Positions 58,215 through 64,000 of a stretch of DNA of 64,000 bases are shown here, in pieces; position 1 is the stretch's first letter, and the number at the start of each line of letters is the position of its first letter. Location of the stretch: assembly GCF_004791025.1 (NCBI RefSeq), contig NZ_SRUO01000008.1, positions 62,001 to 126,000 of the forward strand, given 5' to 3'. Source of the stretch: Mesorhizobium sp. M4B.F.Ca.ET.203.01.1.1 (GTDB lineage: Bacteria; Pseudomonadota; Alphaproteobacteria; Rhizobiales; Rhizobiaceae). The position numbers were made by a program, and so were the translations under genes. The notes under the pieces were generated by a model. It searched no databases. It was not told the origin of the DNA and saw nothing but the letters and a program-made list of their open reading frames with translations.

Positions 58215-58260
58215 GTCAGTTCCAGACATTCAAAGGTGGTTTTCGGCGCGCGATATATCC

Positions 58261-58671
58261 CTAATTGCAGCTAGGGTCGAGGGCGGGATCGCATTTCGTC
58301 TCGATCTGCTTCAGCGCCTGGTCGCCATGGTTCTTGGCCAGCGAGTTGAGCGCCGCCGGGCTTGCGGTCTGGCCGCCGCCACCGCTCTTGGCGAGTTGCG
58401 CCTGCTGCTCGCCCTTCAACTGGGCAAGCTTGGCGTCCGTCTCCTCCTTGGTGAGCTGCTTGGCGGCCACTTGCGGCGGAATGTTGAGGTTCGGATAGGA
58501 ACCGGTGTCCTTCGGCCCTTCGACGCCGGCGACCGGCGCCGTATTCGAAGTGTTGCTGGTCGAGCAGCCGCCCGCCGCCAGCATGCCGGCCGACAGCAAC
58601 GCCATCGCCGCGGCGTTGCGGCAAATGCGACCGGCGTCCGAAAAAACCGTCTTGCCAATATTAATCGTCAT
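58261..58671 (-). CDS. small lipoprotein of unknown function
   Basis: A 136-residue lipoprotein: the AGGC lipobox gives acylated Cys36. The middle holds TKEETDAKLAQLKGEQQAQLAKSG, an alpha-helical, Gln/Lys-rich stretch, and the C-terminus has CDPALDPSC, a likely disulphide. The function is not known. It is divergent from phaC, and 46 bp upstream of the aminotransferase gene on the same strand. Confidence 0.6.
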   Translation of the reverse strand: MTINIGKTVFSDAGRICRNAAAMALLSAGMLAAGGCSTSNTSNTAPVAGVEGPKDTGSYPNLNIPPQVAAKQLTKEETDAKLAQLKGEQQAQLAKSGGGGQTASPAALNSLAKNHGDQALKQIETKCDPALDPSCN

Positions 58672-58702
58672 ATTGTTTTCCTGGCAGCCGGGTTAGAGCG
58701 TG

Positions 58703-58731
58703 TTGGACCCGGTCAGATGTCCCATGATAAT
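58703..58731 (+). promoter_or_regulatory. candidate phaC promoter
   Basis: TTGGAC (58703-58708) and GATAAT (58726-58731) are 17 bases apart, about 38 bases before the phaC ATG. The pair is a moderate fit to a housekeeping sigma factor promoter. Confidence 0.4.
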
Positions 58732-58768
58732 ATGTCAAGAAAACGCCCCGGGAGGAACCCCGCGAACC

Positions 58769-60607
58769 ATGTCCAAAGCTGCCGATTCGGACAAAGCGGA
58801 AGATGGCGGACCTTCGTCGGTCGAGCAATATCTGGTCAAGGACCCGGAACGCTTCGCGTTGAACATGGCGCGCATGGTCGAGCAGGCCGGCAAGGCGGCT
58901 TCCGCCTGGGCCGAGCCGCGCGAGAAGGGCGAGGTGCGCGACCACGTCGCCGAGCCTGTCGTCGACATGGTCAAGACCTTCTCCAAGCTCAGCGAGTACT
59001 GGCTGGCCGACCCGCAGCGCGCGCTGGAGGCGCAGACGCGGCTGTTCGCCGGCTACATGACGGTATGGGCAAACGCCATCCAGCGTGTCAGCCCGAATGG
59101 CGAGGCGCCGCCTGACGACGCCGTCAAGCCCGAACGCGGCGACAAGCGCTTCCAGGACCCGGAATGGGGCCGCAACGCCTTCTTCGATTTCCTGAAGCAG
59201 GCCTATCTCGTCACCTCGCGCTGGGCGGCCGATCTGGTCGAGCATGCCGAGGGTCTCGACGAGCACACGCGCCACAAGGCCAGCTTCTACGTCAAGCAGG
59301 TGTCCAACGCGATCGCGCCGTCGAACTTCATCCTGACCAACCCGGAACTGTTCCGAGAGACCGTCGCCTCCAACGGCGAGAACCTGGTTCGCGGCATGAA
59401 GATGCTGGCTGAGGATATCGCCGCCGGCAAGGGCGACCTGAAGCTCCGCCAGGCCGACTATTCGCCCTTCGAGATCGGCAAGAACGTGGCGACGACGCCC
59501 GGCAAGGTGGTCGGTCGCAGCGACGTCGCCGAGATCATCCAGTACGATCCGGTGACCGAGACCGTGCTCAAGCGTCCCTTGCTGATCTGCCCGCCGTGGA
59601 TCAACAAGTTCTACATCCTCGATCTCAACCCGCAGAAATCCTTCATCCGCTGGGCGATCGAGCAGGGCCACACCGTCTTCGTCATCTCCTGGATCAATCC
59701 GGACGAGCGCCACGGCTCCAAGGGTTGGGAAGCCTATATCCGCGAAGGCCTGCAATTCGGCCTCGACATGGTCGAGAAGGCCACCGGCGAGAAGGAAGTC
59801 AACGCCATCGGCTACTGCGTCGGCGGCACGCTGCTCGCCGCGGCGCTGGCGCTGTTGGCGCAAGAGGGCGACAACCGCATCAAATCGGCGACCTTCTTCA
59901 CCACGCAGGTCGACTTCACCTATGCCGGCGACCTGAAAGTATTCGTCGACGAGGACCAGGTCGCGGCGGTCGAGCGGTCGATGAACGAGAAGGGCTATCT
60001 CGACGGCACCAAGATGGCGACCGCCTTCAACATGCTGCGCTCGGGCGACCTGATCTGGCCCTATGTCATCAACAACTACATGCGCGGCAAGGATCCCCTG
60101 CCCTTCGACCTCTTGTACTGGAATGCCGATTCGACCCGCATGGCGGCGGCCAACCATTCCTTCTACCTGCGCAACTGCTATCTCGAGAACAACCTCTCGC
60201 GCGGCACTATGGAGCTTGCCGGCCGCACCGTCTCGCTGGGCGACATCAGGATCCCCGTCTACAACCTGGCCACCAAGGAGGATCACATCGCGCCTGCGCT
60301 GTCGGTGTTCCTCGGCTCGCGCTATTTCGGCGGCAACGTCGAATATGTAGTGGCGGGCTCCGGCCACATCGCCGGTGTCGTCAATCCGCCGGCCGCGAAG
60401 AAGTATCAGTACTGGACCGGCGGCAAACCGGTGGGTGATTTCGGCCAGTGGTTCGCCGCCGCCGTGGAGCATCCCGGCTCCTGGTGGACGCACTGGCAGC
60501 ACTGGGTCGAGACCCAGGACAAAGCCCGCGTGCCGGCGCGCAAACCCGGCAAGCATATGAAAACCTTGGGCGATGCGCCGGGCACCTATGTCAAGGTGCG
60601 CGTGTAA
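58769..60607 (+). CDS. phaC: polyhydroxyalkanoate synthase, class I
   Basis: The enzyme that polymerises hydroxyacyl-CoA into polyhydroxybutyrate granules, 612 residues from ATG 58769. The lipase-like box is GYCVGG with nucleophile Cys350, as in all PHA synthases; the catalytic Asp lies in ATKEDHIAP and His in AGSGHIAG. The N-terminal domain precedes the alpha/beta hydrolase domain, with length and order of class I enzymes (not the PhaEC type). GGAGG is 14 bases from the ATG, a bit long. The upstream frame starting at 58700 is unlikely. Confidence 0.95.
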   Translation: MSKAADSDKAEDGGPSSVEQYLVKDPERFALNMARMVEQAGKAASAWAEPREKGEVRDHVAEPVVDMVKTFSKLSEYWLADPQRALEAQTRLFAGYMTVWANAIQRVSPNGEAPPDDAVKPERGDKRFQDPEWGRNAFFDFLKQAYLVTSRWAADLVEHAEGLDEHTRHKASFYVKQVSNAIAPSNFILTNPELFRETVASNGENLVRGMKMLAEDIAAGKGDLKLRQADYSPFEIGKNVATTPGKVVGRSDVAEIIQYDPVTETVLKRPLLICPPWINKFYILDLNPQKSFIRWAIEQGHTVFVISWINPDERHGSKGWEAYIREGLQFGLDMVEKATGEKEVNAIGYCVGGTLLAAALALLAQEGDNRIKSATFFTTQVDFTYAGDLKVFVDEDQVAAVERSMNEKGYLDGTKMATAFNMLRSGDLIWPYVINNYMRGKDPLPFDLLYWNADSTRMAAANHSFYLRNCYLENNLSRGTMELAGRTVSLGDIRIPVYNLATKEDHIAPALSVFLGSRYFGGNVEYVVAGSGHIAGVVNPPAAKKYQYWTGGKPVGDFGQWFAAAVEHPGSWWTHWQHWVETQDKARVPARKPGKHMKTLGDAPGTYVKVRV

Positions 60608-60828
60608 CAGTCTGTAATGTCTGGTGAGTTGACGGCCCGCTAAAACAGGTCGAAATGGTGGCGTCAGCTATCTGGCGGCTTCATTTCGCCTGGAAAAAAC
60701 GATTACTTCCGAGGCTTGCAGATTTGACACAGGTCCCGTTTCCGGTTTGGGAACAGAACAGCCGTTGCGAGGGGCGTAGAACGCTGCGGCGATGACCAGA
60801 CGGCCGGATACCGAGGGGGAATTTAGTT

Positions 60829-62085
60829 TTGAGATCAGGTGGTTGGCGTCTCGCGCGGAGGGAAGGTCGCAGCATTGCGGCAGCGCTTTTCTCAGTGCTT
60901 CTGGCCTCCTGCACCTCCGCCGGCGACCCCACGATGTCGGTCGGCATGCCCGGCTACAATACCACCACCACCGAGATGAGCGCTGCAACCGGCGCCAAGC
61001 CAGCGACCTCGACCGATTCGTCTCTGCAGGTGACGTCGGCCTCATCGGAGGCGGTGTCGACCGTGATGAGCGAGGACGACAAGCCTCTGCCTGAGAAGGT
61101 TGCCTACGTACCGGTGACGAAGCCCGGATCGGCCTTCCCGATCAACGTGCCCGCCGGCGCCGACACCATCGCCGGCAACACGCCGCAGCCACTGGTGCAG
61201 CAGGCCCAGGCAGCCGAGCAGACGCAGGCCGTCGCGCAGCAGGTCGCCGCTGGCGATGCCGCCGCGACCGCAGCCAAGCCGCAGGCCGAGGCCGCCGCGC
61301 GGCCGATGAACAACGGCGTCTACGTGACCGCCGGCGAAGCACCCCAGCAGCCGATCGCCGCGCCGAAGAAGGGCCTGTTTGCCTCGCTGTTCAGCACCGC
61401 GCCGGCGTCGGCGGCGCCCACGCCGCTGGTCAACACGCGCTCGGGCGAACAGCCGGCGGCCGCCAAGGCGACTGCGCCCGCCAAGCCAATCATCACGCTC
61501 GCTTCCGCCACCCCGGCCGAAAAGCCGGTGCAACTGGCCTCGCTCGACGACCCGAGCAACCACATCACCGGCGCCGATGCCTTGCCCGGCGTGCGCCAGA
61601 CGGCGCTGTTCGAGATCAAGCGCAAGTCCGGCATCGACGACGAGAGCGACGTCGACCTCAACGAGGATGAGGGCGGCTCCTACCAGGTGGCGTCGGCCGC
61701 CGGCATGGCGCGGCTCGCGCCCAACGGCCTCTTGAAGCAGAACGAAAGCGTCGACGTCGCCTGCCTGAAGCCGTCGCTGGTGCGGGTGCTGAAGACGATC
61801 GAGGGCCACTATGGCCGCAAGATGGTCGTCACCTCAGGCTATCGCGACCCGTCCCGCAACCGCCGCGCCAACGGCGCCAAGAATTCGCTGCACATGTATT
61901 GCGCCGCCGCCGACATCCAGGTTCCCGGCGTCTCCAAATGGGAGCTGGCAAGCTACGTCCGCTCCATGCCCGGCCGCGGCGGCGTCGGCACCTACTGCCA
62001 CACCGAATCCATCCATGTTGACGTCGGTCCCGAGCGCGACTGGAACTGGCGCTGCCGCCGGCGCAGCGGCGGCGGCGACGGCTGA
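60829..62085 (+). CDS. lipoprotein with M15-like peptidase (YcbK-type) domain
   Basis: A 418-residue lipoprotein (LASC lipobox, Cys28). Residues ~30-270 are a low-complexity Ala/Pro/Thr/Gln linker. The C-terminal domain, ~300-400, has KMVVTSGYRDPSRNRRANGAKNSLHMYCAAADIQV and ESIHVDVG, with candidate zinc ligands His/Asp/His of the M15A/DUF882 peptidase family that cut peptidoglycan cross-link peptides. The long linker suggests reach from the outer membrane into the peptidoglycan layer. TTG 60829 is chosen since GAGGGGGA stands eight bases upstream. Downstream lies tRNA-Glu. Confidence 0.75.
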   Translation: MRSGGWRLARREGRSIAAALFSVLLASCTSAGDPTMSVGMPGYNTTTTEMSAATGAKPATSTDSSLQVTSASSEAVSTVMSEDDKPLPEKVAYVPVTKPGSAFPINVPAGADTIAGNTPQPLVQQAQAAEQTQAVAQQVAAGDAAATAAKPQAEAAARPMNNGVYVTAGEAPQQPIAAPKKGLFASLFSTAPASAAPTPLVNTRSGEQPAAAKATAPAKPIITLASATPAEKPVQLASLDDPSNHITGADALPGVRQTALFEIKRKSGIDDESDVDLNEDEGGSYQVASAAGMARLAPNGLLKQNESVDVACLKPSLVRVLKTIEGHYGRKMVVTSGYRDPSRNRRANGAKNSLHMYCAAADIQVPGVSKWELASYVRSMPGRGGVGTYCHTESIHVDVGPERDWNWRCRRRSGGGDG

Positions 62086-62260
62086 TCCTTCACCAGCCTT
62101 GCCGATTGCCGGCACTGTTTCCGAAACCGCTTGGGCTCGAAACCCATCCCTCGGCGTGCCCAAATCGCGATTTTTGCCACTGTTGAAAAAAGTTGTCGCA
62201 GGCGGCGGCAGACGGGTTGCCGGTTGCGAACAACGCAATTATAAGCCGCTTCATCTGAGC

Positions 62261-62335
62261 GCGCCCATCGTCTAGCGGTCAGGACACCGCCCTTTCACGG
62301 CGGTAACAGGGGTTCGATTCCCCTTGGGCGTACCA
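62261..62335 (+). tRNA. tRNA-Glu (UUC)
   Basis: A complete cloverleaf of 75 bases including encoded CCA: acceptor GCGCCCA pairs with TGGGCGT (one G-U pair), anticodon stem CCGCC/GGCGG, anticodon TTC at 62294-62296, T arm with GGTTCGATTCC. The base sequence follows alphaproteobacterial tRNA-Glu. Confidence 0.95.
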
Positions 62336-62511
62336 GAAATTTCAAGCACTTAGCTGACCTGCCTGCTTTTGGTCCCGATAAGAGACCCGAAAAGCAGCCG
62401 TCACTGTGACCAGAATCAACCTGCATGACAGCGGAGCTTCTCGCGCGCGACTGGGTAGATAGACGGTTCGTTCGGTTGAATTCTTGCCTCAAGTCCCCAT
62501 TACGCCAATGA
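62336..62511. other. short intergenic stretch after tRNA-Glu
   Basis: Contains an imperfect short inverted repeat (CTGCTTTTGGTCC...GACCCGAAAAGCAG at about 62365-62399, usable as a tRNA terminator) and no recognisable gene. Confidence 0.4.
62365..62399 (+). terminator. hairpin after tRNA-Glu
   Basis: CTGCTTTTGGTCC and its near-mirror GGACCCGAAAAGCAG-like sequence (GAGACCCGAAAAGCAG) form an imperfect stem just after the tRNA. There is no long T run; it is a candidate transcript end only. Confidence 0.35.
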
Positions 62512-63114
62512 ATGAAAGCGATCAGTTATTGGGCGGATGTTCCGATGCTCCGCAAGAGGAAGTGCCAGAAACGGCCCGAAGACGATCACACGTATCTCGT
62601 CATCAGAGTGGAGCGTTACGAGGCGAGCGTCGAGGGTGCCGTCAACTACAACGTCTACTCGCCGCAATCCGCTTGGGACTCAGACGATGACGCCCCCCTG
62701 TATCGGTTCACTACGAGACTGACTGTCGCCGGAATATCCATCTACCCAGAGGAGCGCGCGGGCGACACCTATGAGATCACAGTCTCCGGCGACAACTTGG
62801 GCTCAGGCGACATCGGTGCGACACTCAAAGATGCGCAGGAGCGCGACAAGTACGGTGCGCCCAAATATCGCCAATACCGCGGTCGACAGATCCCGATTTA
62901 CACTCCTCCCCCAGGCATGGGGCTCATCGCCAAGATCCGCGGCGAGCGATGCTGGACTGTGTGGCTTCGCGTTTCCCCATACTTTGCGAGCGACGCGCTC
63001 GCGCTGCTGCGAAACGGACGATCTTTGTTCCTGGCTATACACGAGCGCAAAACGAACCGCTCGCGCTGGGTTCAGAGCGTGAGCGTGCAAACCACCAACC
63101 CTGCAGAAGAATAG
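62512..63114 (+). CDS. protein of unknown function, orphan-like
   Basis: A 200-residue soluble protein I cannot place in a family. No signal peptide, no membrane segment and no clear catalytic motif. It contains a Tyr/Arg-rich centre (KYRQYRGRQIPIY) and a C-terminal WTVWLRVSPYFASDALALLR. Codon usage and base composition are less GC-rich than upstream, hinting at later acquisition. Its stop at 63114 is followed by repeat-like DNA. Confidence 0.5.
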   Translation: MKAISYWADVPMLRKRKCQKRPEDDHTYLVIRVERYEASVEGAVNYNVYSPQSAWDSDDDAPLYRFTTRLTVAGISIYPEERAGDTYEITVSGDNLGSGDIGATLKDAQERDKYGAPKYRQYRGRQIPIYTPPPGMGLIAKIRGERCWTVWLRVSPYFASDALALLRNGRSLFLAIHERKTNRSRWVQSVSVQTTNPAEE

Positions 63115-63180
63115 ATCCTAGTGCGGGAGCCTGCGCTCTGGGAGAAATGGCCGAGATAGGCAATGTCTTCGGCGCGATTG

Positions 63181-63215
63181 TTTTTTGCGCCGGCGCATTT
63201 TTTCGGGCAAAAAGC
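63181..63215. repeat. hairpin repeat, copy 1
   Basis: TTTTGCGCCGGCGCATTTTTTCGGGC (63183-63208) recurs near the end of the window with one small insertion and one deletion (63892-63917). Each copy can fold into a short stem. The two copies flank the tRNA-Ser relic and the gene at 63460. Confidence 0.6.
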
Positions 63216-63220
63216 GGAAT

Positions 63221-63295
63221 GGAGAGATGGCGAATTGGTTGGGGCATCAAGTGCGTGCAGGCCTACCGTGGGTTCTAATCCTACTCTCTCAGCCA
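63221..63295 (+). pseudogene. tRNA-Ser relic
   Basis: The 5' part GGAGAGATGGC and the 3' part GTGGGTTCTAATCCTACTCTCTC-agcca match the acceptor, D-arm start and T arm of tRNA-Ser (GGA type), and AAGTGCGTGCAGG matches the 3' side of its anticodon arm. The anticodon itself and the 5' side of its stem are missing, the total length is ~15 bases short, and the acceptor has a G1-A72 mismatch. It is therefore not functional. Confidence 0.6.
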
Positions 63296-63459
63296 GCACC
63301 TGCGAAGTGCAGATGAGCGAACTGCTCAGGCGGGCTCGAGCCGTCGGCGGGGAACAACCGCCCAACAGCTGTCGGACCAGGAGGATGAACCATGCCGGAC
63401 GAGACCTTGAACAAACCCAAACCGCGTCGGGGGTCGCTCCCCGTAGGGCGCTGCTACAG

Positions 63460-63888
63460 ATGTCCTCAACTAGCGCCATCATCTTCGCCATCGGCTTCTT
63501 GGCCTTCGCCGCTTCGGCACCAGGCGCCGAGCTCCAGCGAAGCTGCATCGAGCCGCCTGCGACAGTTATCGAGCTTACGGGCGTAAACACTAAACATGCG
63601 CGGGCCAAGGCAAAGTTCAGCGAACCAGACATCGTTAAGGCATGCCATGAAGGCTATGTGGCCCAAGGCACCTTCTCGTCGCCGGAAAAGTGCATTCGCG
63701 AAACGAAGGTGACCCTCCTTGGCGACGAAATTAGTGCGGTGGCAAATTGCAGCAAGGGAACCCTCAGGTTAGGGGAGATGACCTTCAAAATGCCCGTTGA
63801 CGAGAACTGTGCATCCGGCGGCATCTTCGCCGCGCCAGCCTTCACAGTGCTCTGCCCCAAATATCGAGGCAGGATTGTGAACCCGTGA
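63460..63888 (+). CDS. small exported protein of unknown function
   Basis: A 142-residue protein beginning with a signal peptide (SSTSAIIFAIGFLAFAASAPGAELQ). The mature part has several cysteines (SCIEPP, ACHEGY, KCIRE, NCSKG, NCASGG, VLCPKY), which suggests a disulphide-rich periplasmic protein. No family is recognised. The frame is open further upstream through the tRNA-Ser relic (it translates as VGSNPTLSA, a typical false reading), so the start near the signal peptide is taken; it could also begin at 63385 after AGGAGG. Lower GC than the core. Confidence 0.5.
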   Translation: MSSTSAIIFAIGFLAFAASAPGAELQRSCIEPPATVIELTGVNTKHARAKAKFSEPDIVKACHEGYVAQGTFSSPEKCIRETKVTLLGDEISAVANCSKGTLRLGEMTFKMPVDENCASGGIFAAPAFTVLCPKYRGRIVNP

Positions 63889-63890
63889 GG

Positions 63891-63919
63891 CTTTTGCGCC
63901 CGGCGCATTTTTCGGGCGC
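63891..63919. repeat. hairpin repeat, copy 2
   Basis: CTTTTGCGCCCGGCGCATTTTTCGGGCGC just beyond the last gene repeats the 63181 element; GCGCCCG and CGGGCGC can form a 7-bp stem. It also makes a possible terminator for the upstream gene. Confidence 0.6.
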
Positions 63920-64000
63920 AGGTAGAAGGCTCCAGTCCTGAAAGCGTTGCAGTGAAAGGACGAAGGGGCGCAAAGCTAGCCTTCTTTGGAGGACAAAGAC

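Larger units (their letters stand above)
63115..63459. other. non-coding stretch with repeats and a tRNA relic
   Basis: This 345-bp gap holds a small hairpin repeat (63181-63215), a deleted tRNA-Ser-like sequence (63221-63295), and an AGGAGG followed by short starts in two frames (63385 and 63392) ahead of the next gene. No intact gene of its own is seen. Confidence 0.5.

Noticed and set aside
58661-60556. A 631-codon minus-strand frame opposite phaC
   Set aside because: Shadow of phaC: His/Asp/Arg-rich low-complexity sequence and no ribosome site.
60651-60688. CGAAATG...CATTTCG stem after phaC considered as a terminator
   Set aside because: Only seven base pairs and a 24-base loop, without a T run.
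63163-63459. N-terminal extension of the last exported protein
   Set aside because: It reads through the tRNA-Ser relic (VGSNPTLSA), a known false-translation signature.

Overview
The window is a contiguous stretch of chromosome from an alphaproteobacterium of the Rhizobiales. Gene content and order point to Mesorhizobium or a close relative in the Phyllobacteriaceae: high GC, recA-independent core blocks typical of rhizobia (alaC-like/hom/glpX/recJ, folE/hisI/patatin), a class I PHA synthase, glutathione-dependent formaldehyde oxidation, a tandem glycine riboswitch before gcvTHP, and intergenic palindromes of the kind scattered through rhizobial genomes. No species call can be proven from the sequence alone.

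Layout. 1-5.5 kb: small conserved genes, a DUF2125 envelope protein, an acetyltransferase and DNA polymerase IV. 5.6-13.2 kb: a DMT exporter, an O-methyltransferase, replicative polymerase DnaE and the biotin-carrying alpha subunit of an acyl-CoA (propionyl-CoA) carboxylase. 13.4-18.7 kb: formaldehyde detoxification (class III alcohol dehydrogenase plus Gfa), then UPF0178, DUF1345 and a two-gene cytochrome b / molybdopterin oxidoreductase unit. 18.7-24.4 kb: a duplicated-domain protein of unknown function, and the glycine cleavage operon behind its riboswitch. 24.4-33.9 kb: a membrane diguanylate cyclase and a minus-strand Tad pilus assembly operon (cpaB, cpaC, small lipoprotein, cpaE, cpaF, tadB, tadC, TPR lipoprotein) that lacks local pilin and prepilin peptidase genes. 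34-47 kb: parE, a FUSC transporter, a DUF2336 protein, a MaoC/CitE-like pair, a methyltransferase-like membrane protein, two flavoenzymes, a secreted three-repeat protein, an acyltransferase and thrS. 47-53 kb: a class D beta-lactamase, yidD, a possibly frameshifted small gene opposite a LysR regulator, an Fe-S scaffold-like protein, folE, hisI and a patatin. 52.6-62 kb: recJ, glpX, hom, an aminotransferase, a lipoprotein, phaC and a lipoprotein with an M15-like peptidase domain. 62.2-64 kb: tRNA-Glu followed by a poorly recognisable, less GC-rich tail with two orphan genes, small hairpin repeats and a deleted tRNA-Ser relic.

Most of the window is housekeeping. No CRISPR array, insertion sequence, prophage or obvious defence system is visible. 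The most noteworthy points are the post-tRNA tail with its tRNA-Ser relic, the Tad locus with an unfamiliar short lipoprotein in the CpaD position, the putatively broken small gene divergent from the LysR regulator, the unexplained internally repeated proteins at 18.7 and 43 kb, and the long hairpin repeat between folE and hisI with a half copy beside tadC.
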